Origin: Penelope pileata
Taxonomy: Eukaryota > Chordata > Aves > Galliformes > Cracidae
DNA length: 64,000 nucleotides
NCBI GenBank assembly: GCA_013396635.1
Contig: WBMW01004879.1
Span: 1,491-65,490 of the forward strand
Reading direction: 5' to 3'
A model generated the notes under the pieces. The model saw only the letters and a program-made list of their open reading frames with translations, ran no database searches and was not told the origin of the DNA. This document shows positions 1 through 12,599 of the stretch, one piece after another. The stretch's first letter is position 1, and every line of letters starts with the position of its first letter. Position numbers and translations under genes: made by a program.

Positions 1-205
1 CCAACTCCAACCCATCCCCACCATGTCCCCAAGTGCCACATGTCCATGGTTCTTGAACACCTCCAGGAATGGTGACTCCACCACCTCTCTGGGCAGCCTG
101 TTCCAACGCCTGACCACTCTTTTGGAGAATAATTTCTTCCTAATACCCGACTTTAACCTCTCCTGGCACAACGTGAGGCCATCACCTCTCGTCCTATTCG
201 TTCTC
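1..205 (-). mobile_element. CR1 LINE 3' end (cut by window edge)
   Basis: Antisense CR1 terminal segment: CCACCTCTCTGGGCAGCC, CCACTCTTTTGGAGAATAA and CTTTAACCTCTCCTGG are diagnostic words. It ends about 30 bp before the first GULO exon in the window. Confidence 0.85.
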
Positions 206-231
206 TGATTCACCTCTTGATTTTGACCCAG

Positions 232-3200
232 GTGCACGGACAAGGAGGAGTCAAGTTCCAGAACTGGGCCAAGACGTATGGCTCGTCCCCAGAGCTCTAC
301 TTCCAGCCCACCTCGGTGGAGGAGATCCGGGAGGTAAGGAGGAGCTCCCAGAACCTGTTAGGAACCAGGGGAGGAAAGGCCAAGGAGGGCTGTGCTGCTC
401 CATCCTGTTCAGATATCCCCAACCAGAACAGCGTGAGTCCTTCCCTCCCCCCCAGGATGTGGCCCAACCTTTGGGTGTCTCAGGTGGGCATCACTCTTTT
501 GGGATGATCCCAAGGGCTGTGCTTGGAGGAATTCCAGGGGTGACTTTAAGCCCAGGTGGTGAATTATCCGTGTGAAAATGGATGAGACATGAGGTTGGGA
601 TGCACCTCTGTCACCAACCCAACCCATGGCATTGAGGTGGCTCAGGGCCGTGTGTTGTCCCTGCAGATCCTGGATATGGCCCGGCAGAGGAACAAGAGGG
701 TGAAGGTGGTGGGGGGCGGCCATTCTCCTTCCGACATCGCCTGCACTGACGACTTCATGATCCAGATGGAGAAGATGAACAGGGTACTCAAGGTGAGGTC
801 TGCTCCTGGGTGGTGGCACCTGGTTGACGTGGCCACCAAGGGATGGGTGGCACTGCACTGGTCCCGACGTATCTGGGGCAGAGGATGTGGTCTTCTTCTC
901 ACAGCCATCAGTTTTTTCCCAAACCAGGCCATGGAATGGACGTTCTTTCCATCACACAGAAGCATTCTCCCCATCACCATCATTGTCTGCTCAACCATAA
1001 AATCATTAAGGTTGGAAAAGACCTGCAAGATCACCAAGTACGACCAAGTGCTGTTAGAGCACACGGATCTGCTGTAAAAATGCAAGGAAGCGTTGATGTC
1101 TTCCCAAATTATGTTCGGAGAGAGCTTAATGTCTGCATGTTGTCCTCTCCATGGTCAGCAGGGTGGAGAGGAGCTCTCTGGCACGTTAAATTTAATGGTT
1201 TTCTTGGTGCAAGCTTGCAAAGGCTCCTTTGGCACAGCACCGTGGTGAAGGATATTTGTGGTCCATGGCTGTGTCAGGTGGGAAGTGTATGCATCTCTGC
1301 ATTTATATCCACGTGTTTCTGCCTATCTGCACGTGTGTGGTAATTAGCAGCAACAACTAATTAAGGAGTGGCTCCCTCCCTGCCTGCCAGAAGCAGGATG
1401 CACAGCTCCGGGCTGCCCTCGCTGCAGGATCCTCCCGTCCTTTGCAGGTGGACAAGGAGAAGCAGCAGGTGACGGTGGAAGGCGGCATCTTCCTCACGGA
1501 TCTGAACGTCGAGCTGAGCAAGCATGGGCTGGCCCTGGCCAAGTGAGTGGGACACGTGGGGGGCTCTCCCTCGGTCCTCCAGATGTCTCCAGCCTTGCCC
1601 CAAATAATGGGACGTAGCAAAATGGGGACCTTTGGAGAGCTTTTATGGAGCGTTGGTCATGGAGAGCGTTTCTCGTGCTCAACCTCCTTCATCTGCTGAC
1701 CCCAGGGAAGAAATTGCTCTTTAGTTCCAGGCTGGCTCAGTATCCTGCGTTCCTCAGTTGATGTGAGTGATGGGTTTGTCCCCAGGCAAATGGTCCCTGG
1801 TGTGGGTGGGGACAGCAGGACACGTTCATGGAGGAGGAATCCATCGAGGGCTGCAGTGCCTGGATAGGAGCTCGCTGTGTCCCAGCTGTTGGAAGCTGGG
1901 AGAGTATTGGGGGACATGGTAGAAATAGGACGTGGCTTTAGCCTTCTACCATCCCCACGTGCCCACCTTGGCCATGGTTGGAAGGACCAGACTTGGGGGA
2001 CGTCTCACCTCCAAGATGTTGAGAAGAGATGGGACTTGTGAGGTGGGACAAGCTGGGCTAGCAGAGCTGCCTCTTCCCCTCCATGGACCAAAGCAGGATC
2101 CTGATAGATGTGACCCAACATGTTCACCCACGGCCAACTAAAGCACTTATGGCTGCAGAGTACCCTAAAAGGTGGAAGGCTTTGCTTGGAGGGGGCTGTG
2201 GGCATGTCCTGGGGGATTCTGTGCCAGCACACAGGATCTGGCATGGGGCACAACCCACCGTGCCATGTCCCACGTACTCAGGTCCTCACCCGACGTTGTC
2301 TGCACACAGCTTAGGAGCTGTTTCTGAGGTGGCAGCTGCCGGCGTGATCGGGACGGGGACGCACAACACCGGGATCAAGCACGGCATCCTCCCCACCCAG
2401 GTGAGACACGTTTGGACATTGGGTTCTGAGGGATGCAACGTGTCCCGTTGTCCCATCACCTGGTCCAGGGCTGGTGTGCCCAACCCAGGAAGGACCATGC
2501 CCTCAGGATGGTGCTGCTATGGGGACTGCATGGAGCCCCCAAATCCCCCATGGGCCAGCTGAGCTCATCCCCTGGGCACAATGGGACCTCACCTGCCCTG
2601 TGTGATCCAACCCCATTCCTCTGTCCCTGTGCTTTATTGTCTTGTAACCCAACAAAATTGGTGGTGTTGAGTTGATGGTTGGACTTGATGATCGTAGTGG
2701 TCTTTTCCAACCTTAATGATTCTATGAAATAGGAGAAAGAACTTCTTGCGTTGGAGCCACCCCAGAACTGAACCTTTCCAGGTTTGTTTTTCATGAGACA
2801 GTTATGAAAATGCTCCACTCCTAGCTCAGATCCCATATGGTGGTCCAACCAATGGTTGTGGAGAAGCAAAGCCATCTGGGAGAGGTTTACTTCTTTAACT
2901 GATGGCTTTTCCTGGTGTCCTGCAGGGACAGAAGGGTCCTTTTATGCCACCACATTACAGGCAGCAGGAGAAAGGCTGCTGGAATCCAGCTCAACACCCC
3001 ATGGTGTTCGTCATGGTTTGGGGTCTCCCTGCTCAGCCCCAGCTGTGATGTTTGGGGTGGAGGTAGGGTCCGGGACACCAGGTTGGGTGCTCGCTGATGC
3101 TCAGCTCTCCTCCTTGCAGGTTGTAGGGCTCTCCTTGCTCACAGCATCGGGGGACATCCTGGAGTGCTCCGAGTCCGTCAACGCTGACATCTTCCAGGCT

Positions 3201-6200
3201 GCCCGTCTGCACCTCGGCTGCCTCGGCGTCGTGCTCACCGTCACCTTCCAGTGCGTGCCCCAGTTCCACCTGCACGAGGTGGCCTTCCCTTCCACCCTCA
3301 CCGAGGTATGGTGCCGGCCGTGCTCCCAAAACCCCCTTGGGGGAATGAGCAGAGTTCCTGGTGGAAGTGGTTGGAGGTAGAGTGGGAAGGGGTAGAAAAT
3401 TCCATGAGTGTGTGTAGGTTGTACTCTTTGTGTGTCATCATGGTGTGCTTCATGGTGTCCTTAGAATTGAAATCATTAGGGCTGGAAGAGACCTCCAAGG
3501 TCATCTAGTCCAATTGTCATCCCATCACCATCACGTCTGCTCCACTGTAGAATCATGAAGGTTGGAAAAGACCTCCAAGATCACCAAGTACAACCGTCAA
3601 CCCGTCCCCACCATGCCCATTAAGCCATGTCCCTAAATAGAGTCATGGAATCATAGAAAAGTAGTATCATGAAGGTTGGAAGAGACCTCTGAGGTCATCA
3701 AGTCCAACTGTTGACCCATCCCCACCATGCCCACTTACAGAGCCATAGAACCATAAATGTTGGAAAAGACCTCCAAGGTCATCAAGTCAAGGAACATCAA
3801 CATCAAGTCAATTCCCAGCACTGGGAACTGGGAATTCCTCCAGGGTGACCAAGGAGAGGAAGGAAAAGCTGTGGTCCTTAAGAAATTCCATTTTAACTTC
3901 ACGTGGGTGGGAACAGCATCTTCTGGGGCCCGAGAGGTGCAGGCAGCAGAGAGTTGGTGGGTGCCGTTGCTGTGGCACATTGGGACGGGGGGGACAGGAG
4001 AGACCAGGGGTGCCTCCAGCCCCGAGCACCGTGGGGTTCTGGAGATGGTGGAGGAGATGTGAGCTCCTGGAGCTGTGCTGGATGGAGCCCTGCAGCACAT
4101 CAACGTGATTCACTTCTAATTGTGAGCTTGGGTCTCTGGAGTGAAGATGCTGAGTGATGGGCTCTGCACGCCCACCCCGTGCCTGCGTCCAGCTTTGCTG
4201 CCAGGAGTGGGGAAACAGCACCTGGAGAGAGGAGAAATGCTCCCACAGCATCCATCCGCCCAAGACCATCAGCTTCATCAAGCAGCAGCCGCTTAACGAG
4301 CCCGCGGGCAGCGGGGCCGCCTGCCCGACGTGGGATGGATGAGCCAAAGCTGCTGCTCTGAGCTTTTCCCTGCTGCCAAGACCTGGTAGCTGCAGGCATG
4401 TGGGACCGAGCGTGATGCAGATTTAATGTTCCAGCTGGAGAAAATGGTCCTGGGTGGAAATCCTGGGCTGCTGAAGCGGTGTGCTGGCCAGCCCAAGTGA
4501 AAAGAAGGGGAAAAGTTAGTGCCCACAGCCCTGGCAGCCAACAGTGGGTACCATGAGCCCGGTGTGCCAGGGATGAGCTGCATCCGTCGCTGTTCCCAAG
4601 GATGGAAAATGGTCTGGGGGCATCCTGTGCTCTTGGTGAGAGCTCGGTCCCTTCTTGTGCTGTGAGGTCTGGGGGCTTTCAGGATGGAGGCTCCATCTCC
4701 TGGTGCAAAGGTTGGGTTTAACCCTCTTCTTTTTTGAGAGGAGGAAGAAGAACTCAATGAATGGCACTTTTGGAGGGCCAAGCTGAGGTACCCCTTCCCA
4801 GCTCCCAGCCACGGAGCTGCATGGAGTCACGGAAATCTCCCTTGAAACCATTTGTCACCGTGCTCCTGCCTTGGTCCATCTCCATCTCACCAAAGGTCCC
4901 AGCCACCATGGCTAAGGTGTGTGGCACGTGAGTGGTCCACCTGGGGCATCCCATGGGGCTCTGACCCCATCTCACGTAGCTCTGAAGGCTGTGTCACCTC
5001 TTGGCACGCTCTGCCATCCGTCCTCTCCTTGCTGTCCCCTCCCCATGGCCACATCCTGCAGGCAGCCCATGGAAGGGCACGGAGGAGAGCAGGAGCTGCT
5101 CAGGTCCTCGCTCTGTGGGTTCCTCCGAGAACATCTTGAAGGCACCGTGGCCATTTCTGGAGAGCAATTGGAGGGATCCTCTTATCCTGGGAACACTTCA
5201 AAACTGGCTTTCCCCATCTCATCCAGTATATAAATTCCTTTTTACTGCTGTTTGCATTTCCTCAGAGCCCCCCCGCCCTCGTGGTGCCACCGTGTTGGTG
5301 CCTTCATGGCAGGGACACGGCTTTGTCCCATGCCACCATCGCCAGGACATCGCTGGAGGCTGGAGCCACCAGCACAGCCTGCAAACAGAGCCTTTGAGAG
5401 CTGGTGGCTTTCTGAACACTGCAGTCAATGGAAAGAGTCATCATTCTGGATGGGGAAACTGAGGCATGGAGTCCCGCAGATGGAAGAAATCAGTGGTGGT
5501 GAAAGGAGCCACTCCTGGAGCTTGGATCTTCTCCAGCTGTGTCCTCCTATGGGGTCTGACATCCCCACTGGTGCACAAACCTCAGCGTCTTCATCCCTTG
5601 TCCCATCGGAGTCTCGCAGGTCTTCTTCCAGCCCTGGCTAACGACTCGACTTCGTTAAGCTGTGCTCATGCAAAATGAATAGAGTCCTTGGACACGAGCA
5701 GCAGAAGTTGTTGCAGGATTGATCAGAGCCGCGGTAAAGCTCCGAGAAGTGCTGTCCTTTAATTTTTTAAGGGCTGAATTATTCAGCGCCCCGTCGGGGT
5801 GGCTCGAGCACCGCCAGGAAGGTGAACGTAGCACAGTTTCTGTAGGATCGTCTTCGGGAGCCCTGATCCAAAGCAACCTGGAGGCCTTGCTGTGGTGCCA
5901 TGGGTGGTTGGGCTGAGCAGGGAGGAGGATGGGGAGGTCCGTGCGTGTCACCCCAGTGGGAGATGGGCATGGAAGTTGGCGTTGGGTGGCAAACCCTTGG
6001 AGGTGTTTCCCCCTGGTTCCCTCTCAGCCAGCACAGAGCTCCTTGGAGGTGTTCCCAGTTGCAGAGGGGATGACCTTCACCTCATCTGGCATCTTTTGGG
6101 ACCAAGAATCCCAAAGTGGCTGAGGTTGGTAGGGACCTCTGGAGGTCCTCAGGTCCATCCCTCTGCCCATAACGCACCTTTCCAGTGCCTCCTGCCCACG

Positions 6201-9200
6201 AGCTGCTGAGCATCCTCATCCTCCCTGTGGGATGCGGGTGAAGGACAGAGCAGGGATGCTCAGGGCAGCATCCCCATCCTTTCCTAACAGCAGATCTGCG
6301 TTGGGCTGACGCTCATTTTACACCTCCTAATCTGCCTTTTAGCAAGGAGCAGCGATGCTCGGGACGTGCCCTCAGCCCCACGGGACCAGAGCATCTTTCC
6401 CCATCCCTTGGGGCCAGGAGGGCGAAGCAGGGATGCACTCTATAAATATTAATGCCATTATCAATCCTCGGCTGTCGCTGCTCCTCGCCTGCTTCCAGAT
6501 CTCCGCTTTCATGTCGAGTGGGCCCAGCGAGGCGGAAGAGAATAATGGCCAGGGAGCACGGTGCTTGAAATATTTAAGCCTGAGTTATCTAAGGCGTTGC
6601 AAGTAATATATGTGTCAGAGGAGCCGGGCTCAGATTTGTGGTTATGTAAGATCTGCTTGCCTTCTTTTCTGGCCTCGTGATCGCCGTTGTCGCTGGAAGA
6701 TGCTCTCGCGGTGACCAGGAGCAGGGTGCTGAGCTCAGCCCAACCTGCAGCGAGGATGAAGAGGAGGAGGATGGTCCAGGATCGGATATTTGTTCCACTG
6801 ATGGTTTTCCCAGTTTGTGGCGTTGGAACTTTTGGAGCTGGAGGGGGTGAAGAAGTTTGGCTCTGAGCCTATGACTTCCAAACCCAAATCCAAACCTATG
6901 TGAGATAGGCAGAGAGTGATGGGACAAGAGGGAATGGTTTTAAACTAAAAAAGGGGAGATTTAGGTTGGATGTTAGGAGAAAATTTGTTACTCAGAGGGC
7001 AGTGGGGCTCTGGCACAGGGCCCAGAGAGCTGTGGGTGCCCCATCCCTGAAGGTGCTCAGGGCCATGGGCAGCCCCAAAAGGAGTCCCCATGGCAGGGGT
7101 TGGGTCTGGATGGCTTTAAGGTCCCTTCCACCCCAAAACATTCTGTGATTCATGTCCCATGCCCCTAGGACACACCCCCGGAGCTCAGGGACCCAAAGCT
7201 TGGGCACCCCATCCTGGTGCTGCTCCCTCCTGCCCGGTGATGCTGGGGTTGCCCTCGATGCATGGATGCAGGTCTTCCCATTGGAGCATCCCTGCTGCAG
7301 CGGGGTGTGGGCGATGGGTGATGCTCAGCACCCACATCCTCTCCCCAGACATGAGCACCCCATGCTCCCTGGCTCAGATGGACCTATGGGATGTGAGCCA
7401 GCAACTTCGTGCACTTTGTCCCTCGACAGCACCCTGGCCACGTGCCCATCCCACTTGTCCCATCCCCATCCATTCCCCAAGAACCACCTGGAGCAACCCA
7501 ACATTGGTACCCAACCCTCAACCCAGTGAACCAGCACAAAAGCGAGCAGCTCATCGTGACCCAGCCAAAAAGATTTGTTCTGAGAAAGCAAAAACGAAGC
7601 TGAGCAAAAGTCCCCTGGGGGCTCTGCGTGCTCCAGGGCCATCTCCGTTGCGTGCGTTCAGCCACGTTGCAATGAGAAGATTTCCGCCACGCGTCCTCTG
7701 CCTCCAACTCCAGCGATGTCCCCAAGGACACCCACGTCTCGCCGCCCCCGGCTGTGCTGCAATTATCCTACAAAGTCCTCGGCTTATTTCCTTTTGGGCT
7801 GATGTGACGCTATCAGGAGGGATCAAAGGAGCACATTGGAGAGGTCGCCCCGCTGGCAATCGGCTTCGGCGCTCGGGAGGAGAATTGCATCACCTTGGGA
7901 AAGCACAGAGAGCTGCACTGCACGCTTTTCCCCTCCCTTTATTCCTGAAACAACTCAGCAAAACGATGGGGTTGCAGCTTTTGTCCCCTTTCTGCTCGCA
8001 CAGCCGTTGGCTGCTTCCTTGGGGAGCTGCAAACAAGGGGTTCTCCAGCCAGAAAATGGGTTGGTTTTTGGGATTTCTTCATGAGGTTTCAGGGCTCTGT
8101 GTGCACTGCGGTTGGTGATGATATCGTGAGGTCGTTAATTGCCACTAATTGCAGGAATGGCTGCAGGAATATGGTTACGGGGCCATTGGTGGCTGAGCAA
8201 CAGCCATAATCCTACAGTGGGATCACAGCAAAACCGCTGAAGCATCCCTGCATGGTAATTAACAGCTCATTAGCACAAATCACTCAAATGACCCACCTGG
8301 AAGCGAGCAGCCTCCCTGGGTTTGTGACCGTGCACCCTGCATGCTTCCCTTGTGCCAAGCAAAGCTGAAGGGTTTTCTGCAAGGCTTTCTGCAAAGCTGT
8401 GGGAGATCTCTGCTGGGAGGAGCTGGGGATGCTCTTTGCAAGAGCACCGTGCCCAGGGCGAGCACAACTTCTTGCTCACACAGGCACGGAGCAAAGACAA
8501 GTGCTGATGTGTCTTCTTATTTTTGCAGTGGGATTTCCTCGAAGGAGCCCTGAGAAAAAAAAATCCTGTGTCCCCAGGACCAGGCTGAGCTTCTCCTGGG
8601 GCTGCAGCCACCCCCAGCCCCTCCTGCTTTGTCCCAGCTGTCCCCTGCCCGTGCCTCGCTGTCCCCAGCTGCTGGCAGGCAGCTCGTCCTCTCTAAAGAG
8701 CTGCTTTTCCTAAAGCTCTTTTTTGTGTCTTTATGAATAATTTGGCGATTCTGCATTTGGAGCAGGGCGCATCTCTGGGATGGGGCTGTGCTGCGCGTCC
8801 TGGTTCCGTGTCACACGTCCTGGTTCCGTGTCACACATCCTAGTTCCATGCCATGCACTTTGGTTCCATGCCACACATCCTGGTTCCATGTTGCACATCC
8901 TGGTTCCATGCCATCCATCCTGGTTCCACGTTGCACATCCTGGTTCCATGCCATCCATCCTGGTTCCACGTTGCACATCCTGGTTCCATGCCATCCATCC
9001 TGGTTCCACGTTGTGCATCCTGGCTCTATTCCATGCATCCCGGTTCCGTGCCACACATCCCAGCTGCATCCCGCATTGCCCCGAGCTGCAGAGCTCAGGG
9101 AGGTTGGAGGGGAGGATGGATGTGCTCTGCTCCCACCATGGTCCATGGGTCCAGTCAACCCCATGGGCTCTGCCCTGCAACCCAGGGCTGCTTGGCACTG

Positions 9201-11726
9201 CCCTGGCACCTACTGACCCCATTTCCAATGTTGCAGGTTCTTGATCACCTTGACGACCACCTGAAGAGATCCCAATACTTCCGATTCCTGTGGTTCCCAC
9301 ACAGCGAGAACGTCAGCGTCATCTACCAGGACCCCACCAACAAGGCAGGTGCTGCTGGGCCCCAAGGAGGAAGGGAGAAGGTTCCATGACCAAAGGGCAG
9401 GAACCACAGCTGGGGCTGCATCCCGGGACTGGATGTGACCCTACAATCATAGAATCATTGAGTTGGAAGGGACCTTTAAAGGTCATCTGGTCCAACTCCT
9501 CTACAATGTCTCCACTTTGTCATGGGAGAGAGATGTGGGGGTCCTGGGGTGCCCTTCTCCAAACCCTGCTCTCAGGTAGGGTGGAGGAAGCTGCAATCCC
9601 TAATGACCATCATCTTCCTCTGCTTGGCTCTGCAGCGCCCGTCTTCCTCTGCCAACTGGTTTTGGGATTACGCAGTTGGGTACTATCTGCTGGAGTTTCT
9701 GCTCTGGATCAGGTAGGAGCAGCTGGGGAGGATTCCATGGAATTGTAGAGTGTCCCGAGTTGGAAGGGGTCCGTGAGGGTCATCGAGTCCAACTCTTTCG
9801 GGTGGTTTCCTCCAGGGCTGTGCTTACCCAGCTCCGTTCTCTGCATCGCTCAGAGATGTGCTGCTGGAGGTCCCAGGGGTGGTGGCAGGGGGGTGGCAGT
9901 GACCCAGAGACCCCATCCCTGGGAGGGAGGGGACGTTCACTCCTTTCCATGCTGAAGGAGCTGCGTTGGGCTGGAGCTGATGGCTGCGGCTGCACTGCCC
10001 TCGTGTGCTCAGAGTGGGAACAGCGTGCAGATTTGCAGAGTAAAAATGAGCTTTTTGGGGATGGTGTTGGCTGTGAGCACGTCCTGACACCCAGGGTGGG
10101 TAGAGGAGGTGCAGCCCCTTCAGAGGACATCCCCTTGCCCAGCATCGCTGGGATGGGGCTTGGGCACCATGGGCAATTCCTCGTTGGCTGTGTTGGGGTC
10201 TCACCTCCTGCTCTCCCCCTGCAGCACTTTCGTGCCCAGGTTGGTGTGTTGGATCAACCGCTTCTTCTTCTGGCTCCTCTTCAGCTCTCGGGTGGAGAAC
10301 ATTAATGTCAGCTACAAGATCTTCAACTACGAGTGTCGCTTCAAGCAGCACGTGCAGGACTGGGCCATCCCCATGTAAATGGCCCTACAGAACCCCCTGC
10401 CCATCCCAAAACAGGCACTGTCCCCTGCCCAGCCCAACCTACCTGGAGCAGGAGCAAGGTCATGGGGGAAAGGGACCTGGCTAGAAGGAACCATTGCCAC
10501 TTGCAAACCATGTGGGGACTCTTCTACATCCCTGTCCTGGGGGATGTCACACGTCCCTGACACTGTGTCATGCTACATCTTGGGGCTTGGTGAGCCCAAA
10601 GAGATGGGAGGGAGGTGTTGGGACATGTCATGGGGATGTGGGGAATGAGCATGGGGACAGCGATGGAGCTATGGGGGACTTCATCCCCAAGAGAGCTGGT
10701 TGTGTCCATGCCAACGTTAACCAGGCTGCTCTTGGGCAGTGAGAAGACAAAGGAAGCTCTGCTGGAGCTGAAGGCTGCCCTGGAGAACAACCCCAAGATG
10801 GTGGCCCACTACCCCGTGGAGGTGCGCTTTGCTCGGGGCGATGACATCTGGCTGAGTCCCTGCTTCCAGCGGGACAGCTGCTACATGAACATCATCATGT
10901 ACAGGTGAGCAGCCCCCTCCTCTCCTCTCTGCTTGTGGTGCTGCTGCTTAGGGTCGGGGTTAGGAGCTGTGTCCAGAGAGCTCAACCATCTCCAGCTCTC
11001 ATCTCGCAGAATGGTTGGGTTGGAAGAGACCTTAAAGCCCACCCAACCCCAACCTCTACCATAGGGACATCTCCCATAGACCAAAGCCCCATCCAACCTG
11101 GTCTCGAGCATCTCCATGATGCTTCCAATTGGTTTTTCCAATGGTCAAAGAGCCCATGATGGGCTCCTTGAGTTGCTCTTCTCCACCTGGTGTGATTTTC
11201 TTGGAGAGAAATGCGAATGCCCCCCTTCTTGGCCTCCCCAGGCCTTATGGGAAGAACGTGCCTCGGCTCAACTACTGGCTGACCTACGAGGGCATCATGA
11301 AGAAGTACGGTGGGAGACCGCACTGGGCAAAGGTACGTGTGACCCCCTTTCTTCCAGGGGTCCTTTCCCCTTCTCCATCACCACTCCTCTTGGTGGGGGC
11401 TTTGTGGCTGGGAGAAGGGCCCCCGCATCAAAGTGGCCCCAAAGGGAGATGGGTGCCTCGAGGAGATGCGGTGCAGCCCTTCATGTGTGGGGTTTACCCC
11501 TGGGCAGGCAGATAAGGTGGAACCCCCCTTCAGCAGGGGCTTCCCAGCAGTATTTTCCCCCACCATGGGCAGCCCCCCACCATTTTCCCTCCTCCAGGCC
11601 CACAGCTGCACCCGGAAGGACTTTGAGAAGATGTACCCGGCCTTCCCCAAATTCTGCTCTGTGCGGGAGAAGCTGGACCCCACGGGGATGTTCCTGAACA
11701 CCTACCTGGAAAAGGTGTTCTACTGA
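232..11726 (+). CDS. GULO: L-gulonolactone oxidase (5' end outside window)
   Basis: Catalyses the last step of vitamin C synthesis, L-gulono-1,4-lactone to ascorbate, as an FAD enzyme of the ER membrane. Coding exons: 232-333, 667-792, 1448-1542, 2310-2400, 3120-3305, 9237-9344, 9636-9712, 10225-10374, 10740-10904, 11242-11332, 11598-11726 (stop TGA). They total 1320 bp in a single open frame, 439 residues; with an initiator Met from an exon upstream of position 1 this is 440, the mammalian GULO length. Visible motifs: FAD-binding segment VVGGGHSPSD, with the His at position 54 that carries covalent FAD in rat GULO; a hydrophobic stretch around residues 245-280; and the HWAK flavin motif of aldonolactone oxidases near residue 395. 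All splice sites are GT-AG except the donor after 9344, which reads AAG|GCAGGT (GC-AG). No stop or frameshift is seen, so the gene looks functional, unlike the human pseudogene. Confidence 0.97.
985..1062 (-). mobile_element. CR1 tail fragment
   Basis: AATCATTAAGGTTGGAAAAG followed by ACCTGCAAGATCACCAAG: only the last ~75 bp of a CR1 copy, in a GULO intron. Confidence 0.75.
2660..2732 (+). mobile_element. CR1 tail fragment
   Basis: Sense tail: GTTGGACTTGATGATCG, GTGGTCTTTTCCAACC, ending in one ATTCTATG octamer. Confidence 0.75.
3466..3792 (-). mobile_element. Tandem CR1 tails
   Basis: Four successive antisense tail units (at about 3466, 3550, 3665 and 3740), each starting with AATCAT/ACCATA-type octamer remnants and carrying GACCTC-AAGGTCAT-AAGTCCAA. 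Confidence 0.8.
6425..6640. promoter_or_regulatory. Candidate intronic regulatory element
   Basis: Non-repetitive block with AT-rich homeobox/MEF2-like cores (TATAAATATTAATG, TGAAATATTTAAGC, TTATCTAA with a GATA core on the other strand) inside otherwise GC-rich repeat-laden intron. The call rests only on motif clustering and absence of repeats; conservation was not tested. Confidence 0.25.
6915..7152 (+). mobile_element. CR1 LINE 3' end
   Basis: Sense copy from TAGGCAGAGAGTGATGGGAC through GGATGTTAGGAGAAAATTTG to CCCCAAAACATTCTGTGATT. A different CR1 subfamily from the tails at 3466. Confidence 0.85.
8128..8282. promoter_or_regulatory. Candidate HNF1/homeobox-type element
   Basis: Contains GTTAATTGCCACTAATT at 8134-8150 and GGTAATTAACAGCTCATTA at 8254-8272, close to the GTTAAT-N-ATTAAC palindrome of HNF1 factors and to homeodomain TAATTA sites. 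HNF1 drives liver and kidney genes, the tissues where birds make vitamin C. That link is inference. Confidence 0.25.
8809..9062. repeat. 20-bp minisatellite in GULO intron
   Basis: About 12 units of a 20-bp repeat of the form TGGTTCCATGCCATCCATCC alternating with TGGTTCCACGTTGCACATCC, so there is a 40-bp higher-order period in the middle of the array. Ends of the array are more diverged. Overlapping open frames arise from the repeat and are not genes. Confidence 0.9.
9344..9347 (+). other. GULO: GC-AG splice donor in GULO
   Basis: The exon ends AAC-AAG and the intron begins GCAGGT. The only nearby GT donor (after GCAG, intron from 9349) would shift the frame of the next exon, whose start CGCCCG is fixed by homology (PSS..NWFWDY). 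Using the GC donor gives exactly 36 codons for this exon and the full 440-residue protein. Confidence 0.8.
9440..9805 (-). mobile_element. Two CR1 tail fragments around a GULO exon
   Basis: Antisense tails at 9440-9500 (GAATCATTGAGTTGGAAGGG) and 9735-9805 (GAGTTGGAAGGGGTCCGTGA), one on each side of the exon at 9636-9712. Confidence 0.7.
11005..11125 (-). mobile_element. CR1 tail fragment
   Basis: AGAATGGTTGGGTTGGAAGA then CACCCAACCCCAACCTCTACC; sits in the GULO intron between 10904 and 11242. Confidence 0.75.
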
Positions 11727-11963
11727 CAGCACAGGGATGGGATGATGCAGGGGGTGAAGGAGGAACCGTCAGCCCTGGTTCTCAGGACACCCATGGTCCT
11801 TGGGAGCCCCAAAGTTCTGCACCTCCAGCTCTGTCCCCATCTGTCCCAGCATGGGCTGGCCCTGGGGATGGGGCTGTGTGCTGGACATCACCCCTGGTGG
11901 GCCCTGTCCCTGTCCCCTGAGATGTGCACAGCCCCAAGTGTCTCCCATCCAAGCCAACATCTC

Positions 11964-11969
11964 AATAAA
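11964..11969 (+). promoter_or_regulatory. GULO: Poly(A) signal of GULO
   Basis: Canonical AATAAA 238 bp after the GULO stop codon, giving a short 3'UTR of about 260 bp. It is followed by a TG-rich stretch near 11992-12020 that suits a downstream element. Confidence 0.85.
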
Positions 11970-12599
11970 GACCCTTCTGCCAGCAGAGCCTTCGCGTGTG
12001 CATTCAGCTGGATGTGCATGCACCCAGCTCAGTGGGTTGAAAAATGGCTCCTGGACCCCATCTCTGTCCCCTGTCCCTTCCCTGCGTGTGTCACCTTGTG
12101 CTCGTTGTCACCCTGCTCATGACTGTAAGTAATCACGGCCATCAAGTCGTCAGCAAACTGCAAAGGGAAAAGCACCCTGAAGAAACCCATCTCATTTCTA
12201 ACAGCCCAGAAAGTCTGAAAAATGTAAGAAGTAGAATGCAGGTATTGATCCAGTGTGTATTCCACCAGGAATGAGAAGAAAAAACTTTTTCCCCATCCAT
12301 TTACCATAGGCATCACGGTGAGTCCATTCAATTCCTCGTGCTCTAATAACAAACCCTCCTAAACCCTTATGTTAGAGGCCAATAAATAACATTCTTCAAC
12401 TTCCTCAATATTTTCTTGTTATTTACCATAAGGGTGAGCAGATTTTAGGCCTGGGTAGATCTAATTCTGTTAACTTTTAGGAAGGCTGCCCCTGAGCCCA
12501 GCCCTTTCTAGCTAATTGAGGTCCAGATTCAAACACCACGAGTGATCCCAGGTTCCCCATGAGCCTCAGTGGTTTGGGGCAAGACCAGGCTCTAAAATT

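Larger units (their letters stand above)
3306..9236 (+). other. Large GULO intron (5.9 kb)
   Basis: By far the longest intron of the gene. It contains CR1 tails at 3466-3790, a CR1 3' end at 6915-7152 and a 20-bp minisatellite at 8809-9062. It also has two stretches that look like unique, possibly regulatory DNA (about 6420-6640 and 7790-8275). The long open frames in it show no homology or splice context and are taken as chance. Confidence 0.75.

Noticed and set aside
8731..9300. 189-codon minus-strand frame rich in Trp-Asn-Gln
   Set aside because: Generated by the 20-bp minisatellite in the GULO intron.
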